Of a DNA stretch of 51,821 bases, positions 13,901-18,598 are shown piece by piece. Position numbers and translations under genes: made by a program. The DNA comes from Prevotella sp. UBA746. Its GTDB lineage: Bacteria; Bacteroidota; Bacteroidia; Bacteroidales; Bacteroidaceae. Positions within the stretch are counted from its first letter, which is position 1. Every line of letters begins with the position of its first letter. A model generated the notes under the pieces. That model did no database searches, was not told the origin of the DNA, and was given only the letters and a program-made list of their open reading frames with translations. The stretch lies in the NCBI GenBank assembly GCA_002298545.1, contig DBKQ01000052.1:70256-122076 (forward strand). Direction: 5' to 3'.

Positions 13901-16900
13901 AAGCACCATCACCTTTGCACGGTTGCCCTGGTTCTGAATAAAGAACACCTCTTGTGCATCCGGAAACATACTGGTACCATTCTCATTTATAACATCAGCA
14001 ATCTCTATCTTACCGTCATTGTTGATTACTTCTGAATAATCGAGATTATCCTCAACAGGAGCATTGTCTTTCTCTCTCTGCAGCTCACGTTCTTTTTCGT
14101 GCTGTTCACGTTCCAATTTTGCAGCTTCCAGCTTCTTTGCATCCTCGGCATCCTTCAGTTTTTGCAAGTCTTCCAATGATGCAGGAGCATCTTGTACGTT
14201 GCCGTCAAGAGTAATCATTGCCGTACCGTCCCCATTGTCTGCAAGCACTTCGTAGGTATGTTCATTGCCGTCAGCATCCGTTATTGTGAACGATGATCCT
14301 TCTCCAACTGTTCCATCTATAATGCCAGCTTCCTTGCGTATTGCCTTTTCTTTGGCATCTGCTATCGCTTGGTTCTTGGCTTCCTCTGCATTGACCTCTT
14401 CGCCAATGGCTGCAAAACGGCTTGCGTCAGCATGTTCTATCTTCCCGGTCTGAGGATCGTAATATAGAATCATGTTGTCGCTTTCTGATACGTTTATGGA
14501 GCCATCTTCATTTGTCGCAATGTTACCGCTCACGATATAAACGCCATAGTCTTCTCTACCCTTTGTTGCCTTTATTGTAGCATTACGCACGGTGCCACGG
14601 CTCTTGTCTGTTACCATGTCCGCCTGTCGTGCAGCTTGCTGAGCTGCCATATCAATATTGTCATCGGCATTGTCTATCACGCCCTGATACTTCGCATGTG
14701 AATTCTGGTAGTCATATATTACATTATCAAGCTTGTCATCATTGCCTGTAAGTGATTCTAACTCTTCATCACTCATGTTGGCTAACTGCTGTTCGGAGAT
14801 ACCCAACATACCGGCAAGTTCTTTTGTCTTGTCTTCGTATTCTATCTGAACATCATGCTTGTCTTCGTCTGATGTTTCGCGACCTTCCACGTATGACTGG
14901 TCTTGCTCTATTGTCTTGTCATCCGTCAGACCGAGTTGTGCAGCTTTCATTGTTCCGATGTTCATGCCTCTCAACGTCAGCATACATCTTGCATAGTTGA
15001 AGGCGGCTCTTGCCTGTTCCTCCGTCAGCTTCTGGTCTCTAACGATACTTGCCAACAGTTGTCCTGCATTTTCATTTGGAGTGTTGTCTATCTTTTCCTT
15101 CATCTGCGCCCACTCATCGCCTGAGAACAAATCCATTCCAGTATTGTCCCATTTGTTCTGGAGATGCTTCATCTGATAGTAGCGTGGCATATTCAAACCT
15201 CTTTGTCCGGTATATACGGCTGTACCGAATATTCCCATACCAATGCAAGACAAAGCTACGGAGCCGAATGTTTCCCACTGCTGTTTTGCATCAACCAAGT
15301 CTGAAAGCTTCTGGTCTCCGATAAAAATTGCATTTTCTGCTGTTCCTGCAACTTCCTCCATATACTCGCCCCACAGTCCGTTGATACCTCCTTTCGTTGC
15401 ATAACTTCTTATTGTGTTGGCTAAGTCTTTGCGTGATAGCTTCGATAACCATGCTGCCATATTCCTTAGCCCCATAGCACTGCCCACCTTTGTGTGTGCC
15501 ATGCCTCTTATGAATTTCAGCGAACTTGGAAAGTGCTCTCCAAGGAACTCTGTCTGTAATTCTATATTTTGCGACATCTCACCTTTGTATATAGCCATAG
15601 GCAATGTCTCACCTTGCCAGTCAAAGCCATCTCCTATTTCTGTAACTGTTCCGTTGCGTCTGTTGAGGATTTCTGCACCGGTCGTTGCAGCTCCTGTCGT
15701 GTTCTCCATGAAGAAAGCCTGCCGAAAATCCTTACCGAGCATACCCACAAGACTGACCATTTTGTTGCTTGCAGCTTTTTCTGCTAATCTCTCTGCTGCA
15801 CTCAATGCCTTCTTACCTGCTGCTTTGTATATTGCTCCCTTAACGGTTCGTGCGATAGCCTTGTCTGCCATCGTAGTTGCACCTTTTGCAAATTCACCGC
15901 CTGCCATAAATTGCAGAGTAAACGGAGCGGAAACTAATCCACCTTTCTTTATATTATATGATGATGGCATCAGAACACCCTCAACGGCATCCGCATCATT
16001 TGCCTGCGACAACAACTTTAAACTTGTGTAGTCATCCTGAGTTATGTTTTCTCCATTTTCCACTTTACGTGCAAGAGGGTACATAAGCATTGCGTCCTTT
16101 AGATCTGTGATACCAAAATCCCATGCTCCTAATTGCGTGATTCCTGATGTCTTGACTGCATGCCCCCATTCTCGACTTGAACTGTTCCTGCCTTCCAACT
16201 CGTCTATTACGGCATCATACTGATTGATTTGTTTGTCGAGTTTACGAAGGTCGCTCTGATACAGCTCAGAGCCGTCCTGTGCCGTTCTGGTGTAAAATTC
16301 AGCCATAGTCTCGCCATGATCTGGTTGAGGAATCTTTTTTAGCTTATCCATTACCATCTCTTTCTGAACCTGTGCCTTCGTCCTTCGCTGCTTCAGTTCT
16401 TCAAGTTGCTCATCCTTGCCTACATTCATTATATAATGTAACACTGTTCCCTTTGGCAGTATTTCTTCTTTCAGATAACCTTTCTCATAGAGCTGGTCTA
16501 CTGTCTCCTTCTTTTGTTCGTCTGTAGCAAAGAGTAATGAGTGTCTGATATTTCCTATCTCTGTGTTTATATCGTCATACAATTCTTGCTTTGTCCGTGC
16601 ATACATGTCATTTGCACTTACTTCTTTGCCGTCTACCTCATACTTCTTGTCTCTCCAGTCTTTCCCATAGGCATACTCTAATGAGCCTTTTGTAATATTG
16701 TCAAGCCATCCGCCCTTTGGACTTATTGAAGTCTTGATTACATTACCCACTTGCACCGCTGCCGTCTCCTGCTGTGGCACATAGTCAAAGTCCTGGTTCG
16801 TAAGAATCTTCGTATATTGCTCCCTTGCTTCATCTGGAGTGATAATGTCTCCCTTGTCATTGAGGTTCTGCATTATCGGTGTTCCGTAATTCATGTCAAA

Positions 16901-17398
16901 CGGTACCTGATAGCCTCTCGACTGTTCGAGTATAGGAAATTTCTTTATTAGCTCATCCGTTACTGCAACCATCTTTACATTAGGATGATTCTCTATTCCC
17001 ATCCTAACCTTGCCTTCTTTGGCAAGTTTATTATATGTCTCGGCATATTGCTTGTCGTATGCTGCCTTCTGTTCGTCATAGCTCTTTTCTGCATTACGGC
17101 TGTCCACTGTTGCAGTCTGCTGTGGCTGTAATGGCTGTTGCGCCTGTGGCTTCTGGGGTATTTGAGCACTTTGCTGAACATTCTGCGGATTGCTTGTCTG
17201 AACCTCCTGCTGTCCGTAACCCATATCCTGACTAAACTTATTGTAATCGGGAAGGTCATATTCTTTTGCTACGGCATCATAAAGTCTCTTGCGTTTTGTA
17301 TCATCCTCCATGTCCTTGCTGAACTGGTCATAGTCCGGAAGGTCATACTCTTTGTTTATATTGTCATACAGTTTTCTTCTGTTGTCGTTGTCTGCCAT
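1..17398 (-). CDS. Giant polyvalent phage protein, 3' end outside window
   Basis: A single frame starts at the ATG at 17398-17396 and stays open to the left edge: at least 5799 residues. Seen in order (approximate residues): two N-terminal repeats of the type YDLPDYxxFxxDM (8-59), a Pro/Gln-rich linker (60-100), a long helical part with a hydrophobic stretch near 15250-15300, beta-rich and coiled-coil parts (950-1200), a barnase/colicin E5-like domain (1222-1352), coiled coil, a HEMTH metallopeptidase-like domain (1906), MuF C-terminal domain (2223-2412), ART-PolyVal (2648-2850), two further nuclease-like domains (2847-3180), a pyrophosphatase-like domain (3210-3400), four tandem MuF-C domains (3585-4350), ART-like and nuclease-like domains (4350-4660), a HEIQH domain (4831), another MuF-C-like domain, then LPD3-like, ART, LPD3-like. 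Such architecture is known from polyvalent proteins of phages and conjugative elements, thought to be delivered with DNA. It lies 19 nt downstream of two small helical proteins and is probably co-transcribed with them. Domain names are from memory of family signatures. Confidence 0.9.
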   Translation of the reverse strand, partial: MADNDNRRKLYDNINKEYDLPDYDQFSKDMEDDTKRKRLYDAVAKEYDLPDYNKFSQDMGYGQQEVQTSNPQNVQQSAQIPQKPQAQQPLQPQQTATVDSRNAEKSYDEQKAAYDKQYAETYNKLAKEGKVRMGIENHPNVKMVAVTDELIKKFPILEQSRGYQVPFDMNYGTPIMQNLNDKGDIITPDEAREQYTKILTNQDFDYVPQQETAAVQVGNVIKTSISPKGGWLDNITKGSLEYAYGKDWRDKKYEVDGKEVSANDMYARTKQELYDDINTEIGNIRHSLLFATDEQKKETVDQLYEKGYLKEEILPKGTVLHYIMNVGKDEQLEELKQRRTKAQVQKEMVMDKLKKIPQPDHGETMAEFYTRTAQDGSELYQSDLRKLDKQINQYDAVIDELEGRNSSSREWGHAVKTSGITQLGAWDFGITDLKDAMLMYPLARKVENGENITQDDYTSLKLLSQANDADAVEGVLMPSSYNIKKGGLVSAPFTLQFMAGGEFAKGATTMADKAIARTVKGAIYKAAGKKALSAAERLAEKAASNKMVSLVGMLGKDFRQAFFMENTTGAATTGAEILNRRNGTVTEIGDGFDWQGETLPMAIYKGEMSQNIELQTEFLGEHFPSSLKFIRGMAHTKVGSAMGLRNMAAWLSKLSRKDLANTIRSYATKGGINGLWGEYMEEVAGTAENAIFIGDQKLSDLVDAKQQWETFGSVALSCIGMGIFGTAVYTGQRGLNMPRYYQMKHLQNKWDNTGMDLFSGDEWAQMKEKIDNTPNENAGQLLASIVRDQKLTEEQARAAFNYARCMLTLRGMNIGTMKAAQLGLTDDKTIEQDQSYVEGRETSDEDKHDVQIEYEDKTKELAGMLGISEQQLANMSDEELESLTGNDDKLDNVIYDYQNSHAKYQGVIDNADDNIDMAAQQAARQADMVTDKSRGTVRNATIKATKGREDYGVYIVSGNIATNEDGSINVSESDNMILYYDPQTGKIEHADASRFAAIGEEVNAEEAKNQAIADAKEKAIRKEAGIIDGTVGEGSSFTITDADGNEHTYEVLADNGDGTAMITLDGNVQDAPASLEDLQKLKDAEDAKKLEAAKLEREQHEKERELQREKDNAPVEDNLDYSEVINNDGKIEIADVINENGTSMFPDAQEVFFIQNQGNRAKVMVLDNEGNLKAKMVKKSAVVSLGTMSVDEYKEERQQMLKESGKGSETSSVEEDRGENENLQPIGKGTFGNIYNQFKGKVKEAFNFLISHKSGDLLGVFHRDDVGDIDLVWGNDKMGLAHIIGKHIGKGKDFENIDDAINIIDEVINKGGLIQDTDNRYVISLNGFRVGIRKNFDGTKKNWIVTAIDYNRSKEEKGIATNPTSASHGVEGSELAAPNDSQNKDTLWERGANETSNTDAATASVTTNESQLSSEQSGSASHQSNVEKGIATNPTSTSHGTKESESTAALNDSQGKGTSNESNKQENSEKITLEDGTEVPMKEDGNPDFSQLTAKQTAELYDTQFGEDAEQIISDNVSKSKKALDNAANRKVTGSSFAEQKASKDAKDKAIAEAQEKYDSAKAVADAYNERQLAKEEDTPEGRQNLIDKARRKFNRMKSSVKDNAQAVAQLYNDTVGSLLHRLYDGTGIDVFDDTANTVEEYVASHIAPYSLSYDGTETSKGVKQETGLSRTDFAKTGFLAKEGKGKTIDKLAHDLWQERPENLQDITDQDVRNAIIDIITSGETAFGLRNYIQDMRIAQAERVLEGQKRLADDLAYAEERKAKEEEQQPTENTDNDMEGNSETSDDTDTAPSDDAAEDNTSEMPFDAPSADDAPFSAKDETEEQTPEERQAFVEKNRVNDIKLVDDVIGKKLRKSLERIAKMMGAKIQWQRTDMKGNGWYNSETNTIYLTLDSSITEGVQFIFGHEMTHEIKMKSPAMYDELKNLVKNMYGEDLYEGMTDDNEQRYRDAGLAGYDRSYYEEETVADAIGEMINDMNLAHSLALKMSHPLLAKMHDVLLKVKTAFFGTEYSDAARNAIRTIEQVYVRTANGTFESSESEETNGEKLSAKKRIALETASLGINPRSLTAISSADGAKILQNIDNLILKYKNSSTQPKTFVGEMADALDVDMKDKSSKYANFECKNGNVVTIRISDHNATSSNLDINGQDNAISIVVTNKSNVGITNDGNAHIVEYYYNAIKLRKAEGKPLADIVSAIKQALYSGEFKDPTGLAERQEVNVSPNTEMFSVRDANERFNSEIENFKKKTHKGLMHLGAPSPVLKACGVDVDEITLSPKVLNRKLNQHSLTSDDVKDLVNSIQKPILVYKHGLSKPNMVVITDTEIRGNKLSIALELDAEGNVVEMNNVSSIHDKNAEEEVKRLLDFSPEQFKDAVKWCEKEKALDWLSSAHLFSHMQAETNQGLSLAKILNDFKNPNISEENLQDNDEKVSYSLRQKPEPKKKGIGYKVFVLGKDGKLYPPMVANPNGAATPVGVWLDADAAPIAGESKTGRPQVKQGGKGTQGGSGKLAYRPGWHLGVIPYALQFNRKDADGNKTLFPKNFVFAEVEYAADKDYQGEAHAEGINANGKYQHSLAGLKHLPTDGYYMYRTNPNPETDPWVITGAMKVNRLLTRAEQAELVRKAGREPQKIQDEDTVTDEVVNNINQEIANAPKFSLRVYHGSGADFTEFDFDHMGEGAGDQVFGWGGYVTSSKEIGKSYAELMDNHNIYEVNIPDDNGSNYLDYYADAKPELKEEIREHIEKGVDPEFKALQIYKEAEKRFHDEEGYDKSFEDEIINDAIEEFDRSKTVGDYYEALCIFSTPKLASKFLSSLGYTGIKYPAGTIMGGAKEGDMNYVIFKPEDMQIAEHEKFSLKEIKPIGVGAFGNIYDQFKGKAKAAIDFLRMLGSGEAIAALHHKDVGDIDLVWGKEGTGHSDGFGLSKLIKYHPEVLDNLQEILDDMHVTSKSKNRVNLESDTHKASVRLTWDGERKSWLLTAFKKETSANDKRTDTVATSLGGDTALSQTEGSAAKVDNFSETSKGSGEKFSLKRDENQKPLFGYFQGSIRDLIEATKTTGSNLIKKAISYASNKLITDLRAHGVNITKDYKHTIDNNSINHAMNRHSSEREKLQGQIPITENDIENIGDVIDNYDSIETERNKRGQDVIIYTKQYNDGTTFYIEEVRTGRKELAMQSIRKRKNRRFTDANSQATQISDLSSVSAANVDNFSETSKGSGEKFSLRLQKAIDETDTEPTDAQKKSGNYKKGHVKFGGYDYTIENPKGSYRSGVDENGKEWEQKMHDTYGYIRGKFGKDGDHLDMFINDKADLDSWNGTVYIVDQVNKDGSFDEHKVMYGYDSLNAAKEAYLSNYEKGWTGLGNISAVEKADFDKWLDRSNRKLKPFADYTSITSKSDTYNVPNNFEEFLEHPVVRFSIRNESERAAAEDAYNYAQENRPDKYSQYAIVNMDRPGAVPEYMEKKKAADNWRRYYNKMEWGNYKLFDLNKPFEDNVKNLVGKFPNTFRKENDTTLSRINELTADYNNRKAEYAAMSKDIQEKMGEMLKTNPSSVDVVKQIQQTQEYKDMISKYQELMGIRKQLNELKNGKVADDGRYSLKEVNDDFNKRLHELVKNPNQKDKILRLGRSSSFLKDGGIVDAEIELDFDKLMRKSKQGYVHEHPFNPSDVKNLPMAIARPISVFYNTNGRNDGHVILTELKKEDKNFIVAVQTENQKRKGGIVLSVNKITTLFPKDAKGVINWFNQGKATNIDKEKTLHFIEALQNHYGTTIKSEELLSAANIVRKFESSKENGEKYSLKEVNDRFNEQLDKFTIENADKFVFDLGRPSTKLKTAGVTDKPIRLNGSKLAKKIRKHGFEPIELKNLPLAMENPIAVFNNLGREGNRSVLTELKTANGNFLVTIDLGKGTEADFDIVSSVFGKNGKGVVYWINHNMMKYVDKEKALNYLHLSAPIAEASDNSELLSAANIVRNFENPKENREKYSLKEVNDRFNERLSELIENPNQKDRVLHLGYSSQFLKDGGIADAEIEMDFDKFVRKSNERYKNNHPFSANDIKDLPTAIANPIAIFNSTVKNNHIVLTELKHDGKNFIVAIRATEQKRKNNVILEVNQITSLYPKGERGIIHWINTNRLSNVDKEKALHFIEALQPHAGTTTSEELSSAANVVRKFESSKENGEKYSLKEVNDRFNEQLKGLTRENADKEILSDGNPSSALKSVGIPDRDIRLYGNKILKKAKVHSYSPTDLKDLPNAIQRPIAIFDGSYKGSYSILTELQLNGENALASIDINKGEVQDINLITSVYGKRGDSVLSWINSGKMLYTDKKRTLDYISSSAPIADATHNREFSSAANIVRNFENPKENGEKYSLKNEDRKQAQLDIILKTNPMLDDYHTGIRKVEDIKTLEESVEEARNEAEKYDYDEWSAYPDITNDMLQDALETGEITIYSSKAIKNGVFVTPSYMQASDYAGGGKVFEKTVPLTDVAWINTDEGQYAKVDGEKYSLKSNVDNQGNPLNDDGTLKLDKIKSVDDLTDRNFTNATRNVQLPPIPQNVDAAIGANGKPIIIKKNIFEKNWNAHKFTPAESRKVLNDALYNTDLIGRSQPTKKPNHWVAIKLNEKSPITVLEVNDNKDNVEVVGWYTLDERNLGRIKRQAERNGGELIMLSPNDKVESLSTPPLNSAANVDNSSESTKNNKEKYSLIGKKGAANLDQAEEVSTRLDNLNVARQMEEAKKDAKAIKMATGWERGADGKWRYETGDVSLWNGLRLVKKGTEERATLGEMLEDGREKDELLAAYPQLKEMPLVFKDMGYREVGHYNNVQNEIVLNSYLLTDDNGVFTENASNVLDHEIQHAIQRMEGFAQGGNEITIKKDIQNRVNYLAQEIRRLKAEGKYDEAKELIKKNKATYNASVSESNDFKNYQSLAGEVEARNVQSRMGMSPEERRKTLAEETEDVARKDQIFLYGDDMRYSLKGVNNQSLFDAIHTLYSKGKTFAENIYKRKFFDVANTPDFMKRLGLTGNKFTIRYGVISRHFGKDNQHDFTEEEWKQIPQALSNPILITEYYQDDQQKRQKGYRLYTPLKLADGSYVVVSAEVKNAGRNLEINAINTIFGRNAISDIHDRIVYQNPKITPEQMALLGENNPRQYPSNQELSAANVDNSSESTKNNEEKFSLKDSKADRIQKLRESKPVVITGNEYKGKYELNRESAQRYLLDKLRGDYVIKDTGEKVSLAKKGAKKVTAHSMSNEAHLKSIAIIPKLIENSIFIDEQPAYKKDAQFDSYRYYVTGLKLGGVDYTARLTIGVKNGKSYYDHYLTKIEKGNLIDLINQSDSQRQSFKPTEGAPNTSDALSGVKDSNLISILQTKDKENANTEKYSLRDEINRIVKTAKSDGTYMKAPNGNISKLNEDQWAMVRTNNFKKWFGDWENNPNSASKVIDENGEPLVVYHGRSTDFNIFEKKEGVRFIMGLEDKVKSEGFFFTPDRALAEEFAGNSSRHRGGKANVISCFLNIRRPMDLTQDDYDKVYTDVTGWEYIVGMDTQDNLWGIMDEEGMSDKIKSKGYDGAVFVEEVNDNYEPTRISYCALDANQIKSADKNNGDFSVENNDIRYSLKDSKADRIEKLRESKPVVITGREITPSDDLKQYKKNALEYGKKLQGTYTNEDTGISIQLQRGRHNGGINEVLQHNYKDIPHLQSVAAIPQIIRKSIFIDSEENNDKEKNPSVSEYQHFVCGLKIGNVDYTVRSAIAVDNNGNRYYDHRLTEIEKGKLLSILPTIQKVGTEGNLPNDSGFDTTSSTKLTTANLSVGKDKRLLSILQTKD
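1960..2552 (-). other. MuF-C-like module, diverged
   Basis: After MRYSLKGVNNQSLFD the module has RLGLTGNKFTIRYGV, IPQALSNPILITEYY and INTIFGRNAISD, the MuF-C layout with a longer start. It sits between metallopeptidase-like domain 2 and the first LPD3-like module. Confidence 0.5.
2570..3360 (-). other. Metallopeptidase-like domain 2 (HEIQHAIQ; LPD23-like)
   Basis: HEIQH at 2894-2908 (residues 4831-4835) is a second HExxH site. Upstream are ATGWERGADGKWRYE and a PQLKEMPLVF segment, a pattern I associate with LPD23. Downstream, SLAGEVEARNVQSR carries a Glu in the position of a third zinc ligand. It is flanked by linkers of the EKYSL/RYSLK type. Confidence 0.65.
3420..3953 (-). other. PBECR/MuF-C-like module (NALYNTDLIGRS variant)
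   Basis: KPIIIKKNIFEKNWNAH, VLNDALYNTDLIGRSQPTKK and VEVVGWYTLDER form a unit that recurs in Bacteroidetes polyvalent proteins. Its layout (helix, short hairpin, strands) suggests the barnase/EndoU-like group, but I am not sure of the subfamily. Confidence 0.45.
3945..4358 (-). other. ART-like module (GVFVTPSYMQASDYAG)
   Basis: The unit contains DYHTGIRKVEDIKT, then ITIYSSKAIKNGVFVTPS and KTVPLTDVAWINTDEGQYA. I recognise it as a common polyvalent module whose distal part looks ART-like, but the fold assignment is uncertain. Confidence 0.45.
4350..6652 (-). repeat. Four tandem MuF-C domains in A-B-A-B order
   Basis: Modules start with YSLKEVND(R/D)FN at about 6640, 6050, 5490 and 4905. Modules 1 and 3 share a LRLGRSSSFLKDGGI / LHLGYSSQFLKDGGI opening. 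Modules 2 and 4 share the shorter form with an NGSKLAKK / YGNKILKK segment. The start-to-start distance of like modules is about 1150 bp, so a two-domain unit was probably duplicated. All keep the LP.AI..PI.VF and LTEL strands of the MuF C-terminal family. Confidence 0.75.
7180..7770 (-). other. Inorganic pyrophosphatase-like domain
   Basis: GHVKFGGYDYTIENPKGS, HDTYGYIRGKFGKDGDHLDM and DEHKVMYGYDS match the pyrophosphatase-like module of polyvalent proteins. DGDHLDMF corresponds to the family I pyrophosphatase signature DxDPxD with His in place of Pro. The key aspartates are kept, so activity is possible. Confidence 0.7.
7860..8345 (-). other. PBECR3-like nuclease module
   Basis: The module contains INHAMNRHSSE, a TENDIENIGDVIDNYDSIE segment and TKQYNDGTTFYIEEVR. 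This is the pattern I associate with phage barnase-EndoU-colicin-RelE-like domains (sub-number uncertain). The paired His residues in the NHAMNRH segment are candidate catalytic residues. Confidence 0.55.
8480..8864 (-). other. Barnase/colicin E5-like nuclease domain (PBECR type), copy 2
   Basis: The sequence PIGVGAFGNIYDQFKGK, LHHKDVGDIDLVWGKEGTG, KYHPEVL, NRVNLESDTHKASV and KSWLLTAF matches the putative barnase/colicin E5 endoribonuclease family closely. It keeps the HHKD and SDTHK segments expected around the active site. Confidence 0.7.
8850..9456 (-). other. ADP-ribosyltransferase domain of polyvalent type (ART-PolyVal)
   Basis: FSLRVYHGSGADFTEFD at the start and GEGAGDQVFGWGGYVT shortly after match the ART-PolyVal signature (YHGS...FD...G.GEG.Q.FGWG.Y). 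The module ends with GIKYPAGT and NYVIFKPEDM, the usual distal strands. Family members are predicted to modify host or competitor proteins with ADP-ribose from NAD; activity of this copy is inferred. Confidence 0.75.
9500..10127 (-). other. Conserved phage polyvalent module (PPMVANPNGAATPVG)
   Basis: The module carries YKVFVLGKDGKLYPPMVANP, a KGTQGGSGKLAYRPGWHLG segment and EVEYAADKDYQ. I recognise it as recurrent in Bacteroidetes phage polyvalent proteins, but I know no assigned activity. It starts just after SYSLR and ends just before the ART-PolyVal module. Confidence 0.45.
10165..10732 (-). other. MuF C-terminal-like domain, first copy
   Basis: This module has the family pattern: LGAPSPVLKACGV, then ITLSPKVLNRKL, then a helix leading to NSIQKPILVYKH and a strand pair VVITDTEI. 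It is the earliest of about six MuF-C-like copies in the protein and the most diverged of the full-length ones. It is introduced by FSVRDANERF, a variant of the YSLKEVNDRF start used by later copies. Confidence 0.6.
10760..11260 (-). other. Conserved polyvalent-type module of unknown function
   Basis: The segment holds VVTIRISDHNATSSNLD and a helix ending in IKQALYSGEF. I believe this unit recurs in polyvalent proteins of Bacteroidetes and Firmicutes phages, but I cannot assign a function. It is preceded by a diverged linker (EKLSAKK). Confidence 0.4.
11480..11830 (-). other. Zincin-like metallopeptidase domain 1 (HEMTH)
   Basis: HEMTH at 11669-11683 (residues 1906-1910) fits the HExxH zinc site. 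It is preceded by a strand-like segment (NTIYLTLD) and followed after about 60 residues by EEETVADAIGEM, a plausible third-ligand helix. The order strand, HExxH helix, Glu-containing helix is typical of gluzincin-like domains. It precedes all the closely packed toxin-like modules. Confidence 0.6.
13037..13335. repeat. Duplicated linker segment inside the giant gene
   Basis: About 83 bp at 13037-13120 recurs with few changes at 13253-13335. Both copies encode a Ser/Asn-rich linker containing GIATNPTS and SHG. The duplication follows the first nuclease-like module and looks like a recent recombination scar between modules. Confidence 0.7.
13345..13735 (-). other. Barnase/colicin E5-like nuclease domain (PBECR type), copy 1
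   Basis: The module begins with PIGKGTFGNIYNQFKGK, then has VGDIDLVWG and ends with KNWIVTAIDYN. A second, fuller copy lies at 8480-8864. This matches my memory of the family annotated as putative barnase/colicin E5 endoribonuclease, one of the PBECR domains of polyvalent proteins. Copy 1 has lost the stretch around the HSDGFGLSK segment seen in copy 2 and may be divergent. Confidence 0.6.
17219..17398 (-). other. N-terminal twin repeat of the giant protein
   Basis: Residues 8-30 and 37-59 are two copies of a motif (R-R/K-LYD...KEYDLPDYxxFSxDM). The repeats are followed by a Gln/Pro-rich linker. Similar short acidic-aromatic repeats at the start of large phage virion proteins may act as packaging or docking tags; that role is inference. 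Confidence 0.6.
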
Positions 17399-17417
17399 AA
17401 TTGTAGAATTTTATTTG

Positions 17418-18593
17418 TTAATATGGTCTTGCCTTTTTCTTCCCTCCTTTGTTCGGTGTTCCACCTGTGTTGTTCCTGTGCAGACTTGGCTTCTTTCCTC
17501 CGCCACCTGCTGCGGATGAAGACCTGCCTTTCACCTTATCCATGATATAGCGGATATTGTTTTGGTTCACGCCCTTGGCTCTTATCTGCCTCATTACATC
17601 TGAGATTTGCTTCTGTCCGTTAGGATCATCCATCATTTCCCAGTATTCATACCAATAACCGGCATTGCCCTTGTTGCCTTTTGAAGAACTTGCTGCCTTG
17701 GCTGCAACTTTCTCGGCACGGAGCCTTGCCGTTGCTGCATTGTATTCATCAATTGATATTTTATTTTCCTTATACCACTTATCAAGTGTAAGCCTATTGT
17801 CCTTATACTCTTTGTCGTTGGTGTACTTCATCTTGGCAAGTTCTATCTTCTGCTGATTCTGGTCTAACTTCTTGTCATTCTGGTCACCCTTTCTATTGGC
17901 TATATCTGCAAGTGTATTGTGGTAACGAACGGTCTCGGCAAGCGTTTCATCATTCTTCCTTGCTTGCTCATCCAGTTCTACCGCCTTCTGATAACCGTTT
18001 AACCACGCTGAACGGTTCTTTTCTCTTTGCGCATCCATCATCTGCTTGCGTTTCAGCATGGCTGCTGTCATGTCCTGTTCTGGATTATGCGATACCTTTG
18101 CCCCTGTTGTGGCAAAGTACATATTGCTCAAAGCACGAAGACCATCTCCTACTGATGCGATTATTGCGTTTGTGCGTTCTCGTTTCAGCCGTTTTGCCTT
18201 CTGCGCTTCCGTCTCTTCCTCATTGCCATTCATAGCCTTGAATATATCAGCATAGCTCATCCGCTTGGGCTGCTCTTCTTTCTTTACTACCGGCACACTT
18301 GATATGTCTGCATCGTCTGGATCCACGCTTTGGCTCACGTTCACGCCTTTGGTGATTGCTTGCTGTGTAGCGATTGTCTTCTCTCTTGCAGCTTTCATTG
18401 CCTCATCCTGTGGAACGGCAGAGTTCTCCTGGTCTATCTGCTTTCCCATAGCGTCAAGCTGTTCCTGGGTGAGAGTTGTCGGCATCTGTGGATTGGCTTT
18501 TTCCTCAGCATCCACACCGCTCTGTTGCTTGGTCACGACATCCTGTGTCGTCTTCATGCCGTTCTTCTGTTGTAAAAAACTCAATGCACTCAT
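17418..18593 (-). CDS. Putative phage ejection/internal virion protein, 391 aa
   Basis: Not recognised by sequence. The protein is highly charged and mostly helical, with a long Lys/Glu/Gln-rich coiled-coil middle (residues about 120-300) and a basic Gly/Ser-rich tail ending in KKKARPY. One weakly hydrophobic stretch (SVGDGLRALSNMYFATTG) lies near residue 150. It starts 5 nt after the 181-aa gene and ends 19 nt before the giant gene, so the three are very likely one transcript. Position and composition suggest a counterpart of T7 gp15, but this rests on layout only. Confidence 0.6.
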   Translation of the reverse strand: MSALSFLQQKNGMKTTQDVVTKQQSGVDAEEKANPQMPTTLTQEQLDAMGKQIDQENSAVPQDEAMKAAREKTIATQQAITKGVNVSQSVDPDDADISSVPVVKKEEQPKRMSYADIFKAMNGNEEETEAQKAKRLKRERTNAIIASVGDGLRALSNMYFATTGAKVSHNPEQDMTAAMLKRKQMMDAQREKNRSAWLNGYQKAVELDEQARKNDETLAETVRYHNTLADIANRKGDQNDKKLDQNQQKIELAKMKYTNDKEYKDNRLTLDKWYKENKISIDEYNAATARLRAEKVAAKAASSSKGNKGNAGYWYEYWEMMDDPNGQKQISDVMRQIRAKGVNQNNIRYIMDKVKGRSSSAAGGGGKKPSLHRNNTGGTPNKGGKKKARPY

Positions 18594-18598
18594 AGACT

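Noticed and set aside
402..17259. Many plus-strand frames of 60-205 codons over the giant gene
   Set aside because: They are shadows of the minus-strand coding frame: no promoters, no recognisable domains, Ser/Leu/Phe/Cys-rich composition typical of antisense frames.
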